Assembly (NCBI RefSeq): GCF_014649995.1
Contig: NZ_BMUC01000014.1
Span: 1-64,000, forward strand
DNA: 64,000 nt
Source of the DNA: Streptomyces griseoflavus
Lineage (GTDB): Bacteria > Actinomycetota > Actinomycetes > Streptomycetales > Streptomycetaceae
Direction of reading: 5' to 3'
The position numbers and the translations under genes were made by a program. How positions within the stretch are numbered: position 1 is the first letter of the stretch; each line of letters starts with the position of its first letter. Shown piece after piece: positions 7,574 to 15,569 of the stretch. The notes below the pieces were generated by a model. The model did no database searches, was not told the origin of the DNA, and saw only the letters and a program-made list of their open reading frames with translations.

Positions 7574-8809
7574 CTACGAGGTGACGTCGGCCCACAAGTC
7601 GGTGCTGTGGGCTTCGACGAGGGCGCTGATGCGGGTGAGGGCGTCGCCGGCCGGCTGCGGGGCGAGCCGGCGTCCGTCGCGCAAGCGCAGTGCGACGTGA
7701 CCGTCAGCGGCCTCCCTGGCGCCGATGACGGCCTGGTAGGGGACCAGGCGGGCCTCCCGGATACGGGCGCCCAGGCTGCCGCGGTCCGGTCCCGCGATCC
7801 GGGCGCGCAGTCCGAGGCGGGTGCAGCGTCGGGCGAGGGCTGCGGCGTCCGGCCGTTCGGTGTCGGAGACCGGGAGGATGACCAGCTGGGTGGGGGAGAG
7901 CCAGGCGGGGAAGGCACCGCCGTGCTGTTCGACGAGATGGGCGACGGCACGTTCCACGCTGCCGATGATGCTGCGGTGGACCATCACCGGGCGGTGTCCG
8001 GCGCCGTCCGCTCCGATGTAGCGCAGGTCGAACCGCTCGGGCTGGTGGAAGTCGACCTGGACGGTGGACAGGGTGGACTCCCGGCCGGCACCGTCGGCGA
8101 CCTGGACGTCGATCTTCGGGCCGTAGAACGCGGCCTCTCCCTCGGCTGCCTCGTAGGGCAGGCCCGAGCGGTCGAGGACGTCGGTCAGCAGGGCGGTGGA
8201 CCGCCGCCACTTCTCGGGGGCGGCGACGTACTTGCCGCCGGGGCCCGGGAGGGAGAGCCGGTGACGAGCGGGGGTGATGCCGAGCGCCTGGTACGCCCGG
8301 CGGATCATCTCCAGCGCGGCCCGCGCCTCCTCGGCGACCTGGTCCAGGGTGCAGAAGATGTGCGCGTCGTTGAGCTGGATGGCCCGTACCCGGGTCAGCC
8401 CGCCGAGCACCCCGGAGAGTTCGGAGCGGTACATGCCGCCCAGTTCCGCCATCCGCAGGGGCAGTTCGCGGTAGCTCCGGGAGCGGGAGCGGTAGATCAC
8501 CGCGTGATGAGGGCACAGGCTCGGCCGCAGGACGACCTGCTCCCCGCCCAGCTCCATCGGGGGGAACATGTCGTCGCTGTAGTGCTCCCAGTGCCCGGAG
8601 ATCTCGTACAGCTCCCGCTTGCCGAGGACCGGCGAGTACACGTGCTGGTAGCCCGCCCGCCGTTCGGCGGCGCGAATGTACTCCTCCAGGGTGTGCCTGA
8701 GGGCCGCGCCGTCGGGCAGCCAGTACGGCAGGCCGGCGCCGATCAGGGGGTCGGTGTCGAACAGGCCCAGTTCACGGCCGAGCCTGCGGTGGTCGTGCAC
8801 GGTGGTCAT
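7574..8809 (-). CDS. Threonyl-tRNA synthetase paralogue without TGS and editing domains
   Basis: A 411-residue class II aminoacyl-tRNA synthetase. Catalytic core residues are present: RPSLCPHH with the zinc Cys, motif 2 around MYRSELSGVLGGLTRVRAIQLNDAHIF, and motif 3 VMVHRSIIGSVER with the last zinc His. The anticodon-binding domain follows (VILPVSDTERPDAAALA onward). Housekeeping ThrRS is about 650 residues; the N-terminal TGS and the Ser-tRNA editing domain are absent. Stand-alone or extra ThrRS copies in actinomycetes can confer resistance to ThrRS-directed antibiotics, or act as stress-induced backups. The ATG at 8809 follows GAGGAGACCGCG. Upstream lie a hairpin and a Thr-rich leader peptide, indicating attenuation control. 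Confidence 0.85.
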   Translation of the reverse strand: MTTVHDHRRLGRELGLFDTDPLIGAGLPYWLPDGAALRHTLEEYIRAAERRAGYQHVYSPVLGKRELYEISGHWEHYSDDMFPPMELGGEQVVLRPSLCPHHAVIYRSRSRSYRELPLRMAELGGMYRSELSGVLGGLTRVRAIQLNDAHIFCTLDQVAEEARAALEMIRRAYQALGITPARHRLSLPGPGGKYVAAPEKWRRSTALLTDVLDRSGLPYEAAEGEAAFYGPKIDVQVADGAGRESTLSTVQVDFHQPERFDLRYIGADGAGHRPVMVHRSIIGSVERAVAHLVEQHGGAFPAWLSPTQLVILPVSDTERPDAAALARRCTRLGLRARIAGPDRGSLGARIREARLVPYQAVIGAREAADGHVALRLRDGRRLAPQPAGDALTRISALVEAHSTDLWADVTS

Positions 8810-8855
8810 CGCGGTCTCCTCGCTGGCGGCGGGGCAGGTGACCGGGCCCACGACG

Positions 8856-8883
8856 AAGCCCCGGGGCACTTGCCCCGGGGCTT
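8856..8883 (-). terminator. Attenuator hairpin upstream of the thrS-like gene
   Basis: A 13-bp perfect stem (AAGCCCCGGGGCA and its complement, two-base gap) lies 17 bases after the leader-peptide stop and about 47 bases before the thrS-like start. It lacks a U-tract, as is common for Streptomyces terminators. Its place between a Thr-codon leader and a Thr synthetase makes it the likely attenuator. Confidence 0.6.
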
Positions 8884-8899
8884 GGGATCAGGTCGTCCG

Positions 8900-8950
8900 T
8901 CAGCGCGCCGGGACACTCTCCGGCGTCGTCGTCACAGCGGCGCGTTTCAT
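8900..8950 (-). CDS. Threonine attenuation leader peptide (MKRAAVTTTPESVPAR)
   Basis: A 16-codon open frame with three consecutive ACG threonine codons at positions 7-9, ending just before a strong hairpin and upstream of a threonyl-tRNA synthetase. This is the arrangement of ribosome-mediated attenuation: stalling at Thr codons under Thr-tRNA starvation would prevent the terminator forming. No Shine-Dalgarno is seen. TAGCGT 6-11 bases ahead of the ATG could be a -10 box of a leaderless transcript. The same frame is open further upstream into the AbiEii-like relic, so the start is inferred from context. Confidence 0.6.
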   Translation of the reverse strand: MKRAAVTTTPESVPAR

Positions 8951-9054
8951 GCCGCAGACGCTAGCAGGACGCCGCGACGTCCACACGGCCATTCCCGCCC
9001 AGCCGGCGCCCGAGGTCGCCCGTCCACCGCAGGGCCGGGCCCGGAGCCGCGTGA

Positions 9055-9181
9055 TCTGCTTGAGCCGGTCGACCAGCCCGTGCGCCTGGACGCCGTACCC
9101 GCCGGTGACGACCAGCGGGTACGGCGTGCCGATGGCGAGGACGTCGGACAGCGGGCGGCGGTGCAGGTCGGTGAGGTTCAC
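9055..9181 (-). pseudogene. 5' fragment of an AbiEii-type nucleotidyltransferase gene
   Basis: The first 42 or so codons read LTDLHRRPLSDVLAIGTPYP then LVVTGGYGVQAHGLVDRL, the N-terminus of AbiEii/AbiGii-type nucleotidyltransferases (G-G motif before the catalytic Asp pair). The sequence then departs from the family before the catalytic aspartates. Its GTG start overlaps the stop of the upstream gene (GTGA). A deletion ending near 9055 removed the rest and placed the thrS leader here. Confidence 0.6.
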
Positions 9182-9543
9182 GCGGCGGCGGACGGCTGAC
9201 GGGCGAGCTCGGGGAAGGCGTCCTCCCACACGTCGCGGATGGGCCGGCTGACCAGGGTGCGCAGCGCGGGCCACTGGGCGGCGAGCAGGTCGCCGTTCAG
9301 GTGGGTGAGGAGGTCGTGGCGTTGCCCCTCGGCCAGGACGGTCCGGTAGAGGCTCATCCGCTGACGCGGCCGGTCCAGGTCGTACGCGCGCAGCCCGGAC
9401 CAGGCGATGTGCAGCGGCAGCTCGACCTGCCCGTGCACCGGCCCGGTCAGCTCGTCCAGCCGGCCGGGCAGCCGGCCCGCGTACCGGGCACGCAGCACCT
9501 CGGCGGCGGACGGCTCGGGCGGGCGGGAGTACTGCGGATCCAT
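9178..9543 (-). CDS. Hypothetical partner protein of the AbiEii-like relic
   Basis: A 121-residue soluble protein beginning MDPQYSRPPEPSAAEVLRARY. It is rich in Leu/Arg helices (SLYRTVLAEGQRHDLLTHL, SRPIRDVWEDAFPEL). It shows no motif I can name. Its stop overlaps the start of the truncated nucleotidyltransferase, so it was the first gene of a two-gene toxin-antitoxin-like or phage-defence-like unit. The ATG at 9543 is preferred over an upstream start at 9630 because the conserved-looking part begins there. With its partner destroyed, it is probably an orphan. Confidence 0.55.
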   Translation of the reverse strand: MDPQYSRPPEPSAAEVLRARYAGRLPGRLDELTGPVHGQVELPLHIAWSGLRAYDLDRPRQRMSLYRTVLAEGQRHDLLTHLNGDLLAAQWPALRTLVSRPIRDVWEDAFPELARQPSAAA

Positions 9544-9636
9544 GCCCCGCATCATCCCTCCGTTCCGTCGAAGTCCGCCGGGTGCGTCGATGACGTGAAG
9601 CGGGGCGGCGCCCGCGCCTGTCGGCGTCACGGCGGG

Positions 9637-10897
9637 TCACACGCGGGACTCCAGGCGGTGGGCGCGGGCGCCGAGGTGGCGGCGCTCGGGGGCGCTGGTG
9701 GTGCGGCGGGCGGCTTCGCGGTAGGAGGCGGCCGCGGCCTCGTGCTCGCCGAGGAGTTCGAGGAAGTGGGCGCGGGTGGCGAGGAGGCGGTGGTGGCGGG
9801 CCGTGCGGTGGTCGGTCTCCAGCGCGGTGATCAGGTCGAGTCCGGCGGCCGGGCCGTGGACCATGGCGACGGCGACCGCGCGGTTGAGGGAGACCATCGG
9901 GTTCGGCCCGAACTGTTCCAGCATGTCGTACAGGGCGAGGATCTGAGGCCAGTCGGTGGCGTCGGTGGTCTCGGCCTCGTCGTGCACGGCCGCGATGGCC
10001 GCCTGCAGCTGGTACGGGCCGACCCGGCCGCGCGGCAGGGTGCGGCTGATCAGGTCGACTCCCTCGGCGATGGCACGGCGGTCCCACCGGGAGCGTTCCT
10101 GTTCCGCCAGCGGCACCACCTCGCCGGAGGGGCCGGTGCGGGCGGGGCGGCGCGCGTCGGTGAGCAGCATCAGCGCGAGGAGGCCCGCGGTCTCGGTGTC
10201 GTCGGGCACCAGGCGGTGCAGCATCCGGGTGAGCCGGATCGCTTCGGCGGACAGTTCCGGCGCGGTCAGGCCGGCACCGTCGGTCCCGCCGGTGGTGGTG
10301 TACCCCTCGTTGAAGACCAGGTAGAGCACGTGCCGCACCTCGGCCAGCCGCTCGGTGAGATCGGCACCCTCGGGCACGGCCAGGGGGATGCCGGACGCCT
10401 TGACGGTCTGCTTGGCCCGGCTGACGCGCTGAGCCATGGTCGCCTCGGGCACCAGGAAGGCCGCGGCGATCTGCGCGGTGGTCAGGCCGCCGACCGCGCA
10501 GGGTCAGCGCGATCCGGCTGGCCGGCGACAGCGCGGGGTGGCAGCACAGGAACAGCAGGGCGAGCGAGTCGTCCCGGTCCGCGTCGGGCACGGTGTCGGC
10601 GGCGTGGCCGAGCAGTTCGGCCTGCGGGGTGGCCAGGGCGAGGCTGTCCTCGCGGCGCCGGCGCGCGCTGTCGCTGCGGATGTGGTCGACCAGCTTGCGG
10701 GAGGCGACGGTGACCAGCCAGCCCCGGGGGTTGTCCGGGACGCCGGCCCCGGGCCATTGCAGGGCGGCCGCCAGCAGAGCTTCCTGGACCGCGTCCTCGC
10801 ACGTGTCGAAGGCGCCGTAGCGGCGTACGAGCACGCCGAGGACCTGCGGCGCCAGCTCGCGCAGCAGGTCCTCGGCGGGGTGGTGCGCGGCGGTCAC
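9637..10897 (-). pseudogene. ECF sigma factor with DUF6596-type C-terminus, frameshifted
   Basis: The N-terminal part has sigma regions 2 (YGAFDTCEDAVQEALLAAAL, RGWLVTVASRKLVDHIRSD). The C-terminal part, in another frame, carries the end of sigma region 4 (VPEATMAQRVSRAKQTVKA) and the family-typical LYLVFNEGYTTTGG and ELSAEAIRLTRML segments. Near 10,497 the frame breaks: the sequence reads CTGCGCGGTCGGC where CTGCGCGCGGTCGGC would restore ALTLRAVGGLTTAQIAAAFL, a two-base loss in a GC repeat. It is either a recent inactivation or a sequencing error. The GTG start overlaps the stop of the YCII gene (GTGA, 10894-10897), the usual partner of this sigma group. Confidence 0.8.
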
Positions 10898-11256
10898 ACG
10901 TCCGCCGCGGACTCGTGCAGCACCGGCCACAGCTCGACCGGCTCCACGTCGGCGAACGGCATGTCCGCCGCGATCTCCCGCGCCCGCTCCGGGCTGTCGC
11001 AGTCCAGCAGGTAGAAGCTGGCGATGTACTCCTTGGTCTCCAGGTACGGGCCGTCGGTGACCGCCGGGACGCCGTCCTCGCGGCGCACGAGCTGGGCGTT
11101 GGCCGCGTCCGCCAGGCCGTAGGCGCCGAGGAGTTCACCGCTCTCGCGGTACTTCGTGTTGAACGCCTCCTGCTTGGCGATCGCCTCGGGCCACTCCTCG
11201 GCCGGGAAGGAGTCCCACTTGGCCTGGTTGCCGTAGATCATCGCGACGTACTTCAT
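10894..11256 (-). CDS. YCII-related (DGPF-domain) protein
   Basis: A 120-residue dimeric alpha/beta-barrel protein. Family signatures are MKYVAMIYGNQAKWDSF at the start, the central VTDGPYLETKEYIASFYLLDCDS and a C-terminal VEPVELWPV. Such genes are regularly coupled to an ECF sigma factor of the type encoded immediately downstream. They are thought to be part of that regulatory unit, with no proven activity. It is the first gene of the leftward pair. Confidence 0.85.
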   Translation of the reverse strand: MKYVAMIYGNQAKWDSFPAEEWPEAIAKQEAFNTKYRESGELLGAYGLADAANAQLVRREDGVPAVTDGPYLETKEYIASFYLLDCDSPERAREIAADMPFADVEPVELWPVLHESAADV

Positions 11257-11585
11257 CCCGGGTGTCCCCTCGCTCCCGCGCGCTCCGTCGGCGCGCTGTC
11301 ATCCCTCGGTCGGAGCGGGAGACGGCTCCTCGACATCCGACGACGACGTTCTTCGGATTTCTTCGACATCTTTTTCCCGCGCCGCCGTCGAGCAGCCCGA
11401 ACACCGGAGCGACGCGAGTGATCAACCTACAACCCGGCCGCCCGCCCTCCCGGCCGACGGCGTAGTCCTGGGGCTGGTCGCTCCGGAACCGGGGACCGTC
11501 TGTGCTGCTACGGCTGCCTGCGGGCGGGCGCTCTAGACTGCCGGACATTCGAGCTCCGAATGGCATCGATCCCGGGGGGCCAGGG
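11257..11585. other. Divergent intergenic region
   Basis: The 329 bp contain promoters of the leftward YCII-sigma unit and of the rightward HTH-membrane gene. A -10-like TAGACT at 11534-11539 lies about 46 bp before the likely GTG start at 11586. An AT-richer stretch near 11350-11375 (TTCTTCGGATTTCTTCG) may belong to the leftward promoter. No gene is seen. Confidence 0.45.
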
Positions 11586-12731
11586 GTGGACGGGGGACAG
11601 CCGCAGCCACATGAGGCAGCGGACGCCGCGCAGTTCGTCGCGGCAATGCGACAGTTACGGCAGTGGGCGCACGTGAGTTACCGCGAGTTGGAACGGCGGG
11701 CCGAGGCTGCCGGAGACGTGCTTCCGCGCGCCACACTCGCCGGTGCGTTGAGCCGGGCGGAGCTCCCTCGGGAGGAGCTGCTGGCCGCCTTCGTCCGGGC
11801 CTGCGGCGGGGACCGCGGCACCGTCGAGGCGTGGGTGGGTGTTCGCAAGCGCCTGGCTGTCGACTCCGAGCGGCGTCCTTCCGTGGTCGAGGCGTCCGGG
11901 CTTCCGGCCGTGGCCGAACCGTCCGCCCGCGGGCTGCCGGCAGCCGGCCCGGAGCCGCGGAGCGTGGGGCTCCCGGATCCGCACGACGGCTCGCTCGACG
12001 GGCCGGGTGAGCCGGGGAGGGCGAGTACCGGCACACCGGCGACGGAAGGCGAGGAGTCCCGTCCCGGCGGGAAGGGCACGGAGGCCGCGCAGCCCGCCGC
12101 GGCTGCCGCTGACCGGGCGGCGGCGGTGGTCCCTGCGGAGGGCGAGAGGGACGCGGACACCGGCACGGCCGCGGCGGGTACGGCTGTGCCGCAGGAGGAA
12201 ACGGCCGCCGCAGGGGCGGGAGCGGACAGCTCGTCGGCGGGGACGGAGGATGCCGGGCGGCGCCTTGCGCGCCGGCGCGGTCCGCTTCTCGTCGCCGTCC
12301 TGGCTGTGCTCCTGTCGGCCGGCGTGACCGGGATCGTCCTGGCTCCCGATGACGGCTCCGGTGATCCGCGTACGCCCCCGGCAAGCACGCCCCCGCCAGG
12401 TCCGACTGCCGTCGTCACGGTCACCCCGTCGAACACGTCCGGCCAGGCCCCGGACAGCACCGCCTCCGGGCCGGCGGCCGAGCCCGCCGGCAAGGACAGG
12501 CCCGCACCGGCGACCACACGGCAGGCCCCGCCGCCCACCCCGTCCGGGAGCACGGCCCGGCCCGGTAGGCCCGAGCCGCAGCGGACCTCGCGGCGGCCGG
12601 AGTCGACGCCGTACGAACCACCGCTTCCCTACGATCCCTACGAACCGCCTCCGTCGTCGACCCCACCCGCCCAGGGCGGTGATCCCTTCCCCGAAGAGAC
12701 CTGCTGGGACGTCACCAACGACTGTGTCTGA
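11586..12731 (+). CDS. Membrane-anchored helix-turn-helix protein with Pro-rich extracellular tail
   Basis: About 381 residues. A cytoplasmic N-terminal domain (AAQFVAAMRQLRQWAHVSYREL, then LPRATLAGALSRAELPREEL and FVRACGG) is the HTH-like domain common in Streptomyces membrane regulators. A long Ala/Glu/Pro linker, one membrane helix (PLLVAVLAVLLSAGVTGIVL) and a Pro/Ser/Thr-rich extracytoplasmic part follow. The protein ends in CWDVTNDCV with two Cys. The GTG at 11586 places the start just before the HTH domain; the frame is open to 11502. Function unknown; signal transduction across the membrane is plausible. Confidence 0.65.
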   Translation: MDGGQPQPHEAADAAQFVAAMRQLRQWAHVSYRELERRAEAAGDVLPRATLAGALSRAELPREELLAAFVRACGGDRGTVEAWVGVRKRLAVDSERRPSVVEASGLPAVAEPSARGLPAAGPEPRSVGLPDPHDGSLDGPGEPGRASTGTPATEGEESRPGGKGTEAAQPAAAAADRAAAVVPAEGERDADTGTAAAGTAVPQEETAAAGAGADSSSAGTEDAGRRLARRRGPLLVAVLAVLLSAGVTGIVLAPDDGSGDPRTPPASTPPPGPTAVVTVTPSNTSGQAPDSTASGPAAEPAGKDRPAPATTRQAPPPTPSGSTARPGRPEPQRTSRRPESTPYEPPLPYDPYEPPPSSTPPAQGGDPFPEETCWDVTNDCV

Positions 12732-12752
12732 CCGGACCGTCATGGGCCGGTC

Positions 12753-13694
12753 CTATGCGGCGATGTGACGGTAGCCGAGGACCTGTGAGGCCGGCGGCAG
12801 CGGCGCGACGGTGACCGTGCTGCCGGAGCGGGGGGCGTGGATGACCTTGCCGTCACCGATGTAGAGGGCGACGTGGCCGCCGCCGTAGCTGATCACCAAG
12901 TCGCCGGGGACGAGGTGCGGGCGGGTGGTGGCGTTGCCGGCGTGGAGCTGCTGCCAGGTGGTCCGCGGGATGCGCACACCGGCGGCTTTCCACGACTGCA
13001 TGATCAGGCCGGAGCAGTCGTAACCGTTCGGGCCGGTCGCACCCCAGATGTAGGGCTTTCCGAGCTGCGCCCTGGCGAAGGCGACCGCTGCGGCGGCGCG
13101 TCCCTTCGCGGCGGGCCGTCGGCTCCCGGGGAATGTTTCCTTGCCCGATGGGTTCTCGCGGGACGTCTCCTTGCCGGACCTGTCGGACGCGGGACGCTTC
13201 GCGGGGGCGGGCTCGGACAGCTTCGTGGCCGTGCCGCCGGCGGCCGCGGCTCCGGGCGCCAGGCGCAGGGTGTCACCGGCGTAGATGAGCGTCGACCGGC
13301 CCAGCTCGTTGAGGCGTTGGAGCTCCTCGACCGTGGTGTCGTGACGCTCGGCCAGCGCGAAGAGTGTGTCGCCGGGCCGCAGTACCACTGCCGTGGGCGC
13401 GGCGGGTCCGGGACGGGGCTCGGTCCGTGCGGGTGCCGGCGGCGGTTCCGGCGCCTCCTCCACCAGCACCGACCGGTCGGGCGGCGCGGCAGTGGGGGAG
13501 GCCCCCTGCAGGCTGAGGAGCGCGCCGAGGAGCACGCAGACGATCCCGGTCACACCCAGGGCCAGCGCGGTCCGCGTGAACCGTACGGCCTTGCGCACTC
13601 CTGTCCGGGTGCGTGAGGGGCGGGCGTGTCGGCCGCGGGCCGGGCGCAGTGCCTTGCCGGCCCGGCGGAGGGCCGGCCGTATCTGCGGTGTCAT
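12753..13694 (-). CDS. Secreted LysM-NlpC/P60 peptidoglycan endopeptidase
   Basis: A 313-residue cell-wall hydrolase. After a basic N-terminus comes a signal/anchor helix (ALALGVTGIVCVLLGALLSL), a LysM domain (VLRPGDTLFALAERHDTTVE and LIYAGDTLRL) and a Ser/Lys/Pro linker. The C-terminal NlpC/P60 domain has catalytic Cys in GYDCSGLIMQSW and His in GGHVALYIGDG. It cleaves stem peptides of peptidoglycan outside the membrane. The ATG at 13694 follows CGGAGTGTGAG; the frame stays open 94 codons upstream without family sequence. An arm pair CTCCGTTC/GAACGGAG lies in the leader. Confidence 0.9.
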   Translation of the reverse strand: MTPQIRPALRRAGKALRPARGRHARPSRTRTGVRKAVRFTRTALALGVTGIVCVLLGALLSLQGASPTAAPPDRSVLVEEAPEPPPAPARTEPRPGPAAPTAVVLRPGDTLFALAERHDTTVEELQRLNELGRSTLIYAGDTLRLAPGAAAAGGTATKLSEPAPAKRPASDRSGKETSRENPSGKETFPGSRRPAAKGRAAAAVAFARAQLGKPYIWGATGPNGYDCSGLIMQSWKAAGVRIPRTTWQQLHAGNATTRPHLVPGDLVISYGGGHVALYIGDGKVIHAPRSGSTVTVAPLPPASQVLGYRHIAA

Positions 13695-14113
13695 CTCACA
13701 CTCCGTTCGCAGGTTCCCGAGAGGGCTGGAACGGAGCCTTTTCCGCCGGTGGTCGTCCGGCAAGATCTCCTGCCCTCCGGGACAGTCCGAGACGCACCAG
13801 GACACCTCAAGACGCTGCCCCGCCCCCTCGTAGGAGGCGCTCGGACACGGGCTGACCTGGGCGGACACACCCGGACTGTCCGGGCCGCCGCCGACCGTTG
13901 TCCACGGGGCACCGCGCCGGGAGGCTCTTAACAGCCGGCCGGCAGCGGCTCTGGCGACCGGGGTCGGAGACGACACGGCCCTGCGCCCTCGTCCCCGCGG
14001 TTGTCCGCCGCGGAGGACGCCCGCCGGTCACGGCATTCACCGCGGGGACCACAGGGGCTCACCGCCCCTGTCATCTCCTGCCTCTTCGTCCGAGCGATCC
14101 AAGGAGCACTGGT
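13695..14113. other. Divergent intergenic region
   Basis: 419 bp between the LysM-NlpC gene and the first secreted paralogue. It contains the inverted arms CTCCGTTC (13702-13709) and GAACGGAG (13729-13736) in the leader of the leftward gene. I compared it with the c-di-AMP ydaO riboswitch expected before such hydrolase genes and could not match the consensus. No gene is seen. Confidence 0.4.
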
Positions 14114-14647
14114 GTGAACACTCCACGCGTCACCAAGGTCCGCGCTCTTGCCATCACCGCCGTCGGCGGACTGCTGGCCGGCGCCGTAGCCGTTCTCAGC
14201 CCCGCGCAGGCCACCGAGGCCGCGTCGAGCTGCAAGCCCAAGCGCGTCACCGTCTACCCCGGGGAGAGGGTCCCCCCGCGCCTGCGCTTGGGCGAAGTGA
14301 ACTTCGACGTGACCGTCTGCCCCACGGAGGACGCGGCCGGCTGGAGCACACAGGCCGGCGCCGCCACGAACGGGACGGGCAACTCGGTCGGCTACCTCCT
14401 CGAGTCGGCCGCACTGCGGGTCAACTCCACGGCCGAGAACAGCAAGAGCCGGACCGCCACGTACACCGGCAGCTTCACCGTGAAGGACTGCGTTCCCGTC
14501 ACCCTGTGGCCCTGCACCCGTACGCACCGGGTCGACGTGGGATTCGCCCTCGTCGCCTACAAGAAGAGCGGCAAGGTCAGCCTCGTCTACGGCGGCGGCG
14601 TCAAGAGCACGATGCCGCTCGGCATGGCCCTGTACCGCACCCCGTGA
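14114..14647 (+). CDS. Secreted four-Cys protein, paralogue 1
   Basis: A 177-residue protein with a signal peptide (KVRALAITAVGGLLAGAVAVL, cleavage after AQA/TEA). The mature part has CKPKRVTVYPGERVPPRL, FDVTVCPTED, the polar GTGNSVGYLLESAALRV and DCVPVTLWPCTRTHRVDVGF. Cysteine positions and the C-x-TxYPG opening are shared with the next gene, so the two are paralogues. No enzyme motif is visible; a beta-rich extracellular binding or envelope protein is the most that can be said. The GTG start follows AAGGAGCACTG. Confidence 0.7.
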   Translation: MNTPRVTKVRALAITAVGGLLAGAVAVLSPAQATEAASSCKPKRVTVYPGERVPPRLRLGEVNFDVTVCPTEDAAGWSTQAGAATNGTGNSVGYLLESAALRVNSTAENSKSRTATYTGSFTVKDCVPVTLWPCTRTHRVDVGFALVAYKKSGKVSLVYGGGVKSTMPLGMALYRTP

Positions 14648-14702
14648 ACCGGCGCACACCTCCCCGGACACACTCCCGCCCTGCTCACCTCGGAGGACAT
14701 TC

Positions 14703-15224
14703 GTGAGATTCACCCGCCTTGCCACCGCCACCGCCGCCTGCGGCCTCGTCGTCGGCGCGATCGCCACCGCGACCAGCGCCCAGGGAACAGCGGCCCCCAC
14801 CGACACCGCCGCCGCCTGCGAGAACGCGCAGGTCACCCGCTACCCCGGCTCGCTGCTCTCGCCCCGCTACGGGGAATGGAACATGAACGTGCTGGCCTGC
14901 CCCACCAAGAGCCCGGGCACCTGGACGAAGACGTCGGGCATCGAGCTCAACGCCACCGCGTCGAACCTCGGCATGACCGTCGTCGAGGACTCCAAGCTCC
15001 GCGTCATCGAAACCGGCCAGAACAGGTGGAACCGGTTCGCCCGCTACGAAGCCACCTTCCAGTCACGCACCTGCGTGCCCAAGGTGGGATGGCCGTGCAA
15101 GAGCCCCGGTACCTGGAAGGTCCGATTCACCGTCACCGCGGACAGGAAGAGCCATCAGGTGAAGGTCTACACGCACCGAGGCAGCACACCGGACCACACC
15201 TTCGTCCTGTGGCCCACCCCCTAG
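14703..15224 (+). CDS. Secreted four-Cys protein, paralogue 2
   Basis: A 173-residue secreted protein with a signal peptide (LATATAACGLVVGAIATATSA). The mature part starts CENAQVTRYPGSLLSPRYGE and has NVLACPTKSPGTW, FQSRTCVPKVGWPCKSPGTW and a C-terminal VKVYTHRGSTPDHTF. It parallels the preceding gene in cysteine spacing and the C-x4-TRYPG start; the GTG start follows CGGAGGACATTC. The two are separated by 55 bp and are likely one transcript. Function unknown. Confidence 0.7.
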   Translation: MRFTRLATATAACGLVVGAIATATSAQGTAAPTDTAAACENAQVTRYPGSLLSPRYGEWNMNVLACPTKSPGTWTKTSGIELNATASNLGMTVVEDSKLRVIETGQNRWNRFARYEATFQSRTCVPKVGWPCKSPGTWKVRFTVTADRKSHQVKVYTHRGSTPDHTFVLWPTP

Positions 15225-15344
15225 CCTGGGCAGGCCCGCGGAGCCGGCCGATGAAGTAGCCGAGCAGGGCAGTGTCCCGGGCGTACACCGTCCCGGGGCA
15301 CTGCCCTGGCGAAACCGGCTCCGATTCGCCTCCCGCATCGGCTG

Positions 15345-15479
15345 AACTTTACGGAACAGACGGCTACCTCAGCCAAGTGCGGAGGGTGGGCGGCGCCGCG
15401 CCGCGCTCCGCACTGTCTCCACGGACCTTGGCCACACCACGGCACTTGGTGGCGGTCGCGCGGTCTGTTCCGTAAAGTT
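15345..15479. repeat. Nested inverted repeat, 135 bp
   Basis: A perfect 17-bp outer arm AACTTTACGGAACAGAC (15345-15361) is repeated inverted at 15463-15479, and an inner 8-bp arm CCAAGTGC (15374-15381) inverted at 15452-15459, with similar arm spacing. The arms are AT-richer than the surroundings and lie about 90 bp upstream of an integrase-like gene. Possible readings: ends of a miniature mobile element, recombinase binding arms, or a two-site operator. No flanking duplication was found. Confidence 0.65.
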
Positions 15480-15569
15480 AAAGCAGGTACGGACACGGTG
15501 GATTCCCGTGACCCGGCCCGTTTTCCCGGTGTGCGCCACCGGTGTCCCCGAGGTTCCTGGAGTGGTCAG

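Noticed and set aside
8884-9000. T-box riboswitch before the thrS-like gene
   Set aside because: The 14-base T-box sequence could not be matched convincingly; the Thr-codon leader explains the hairpin better.
13695-13860. ydaO-type c-di-AMP riboswitch before the LysM-NlpC gene
   Set aside because: Expected in this context, but the conserved sequence blocks are not found; only a short inverted repeat is present.
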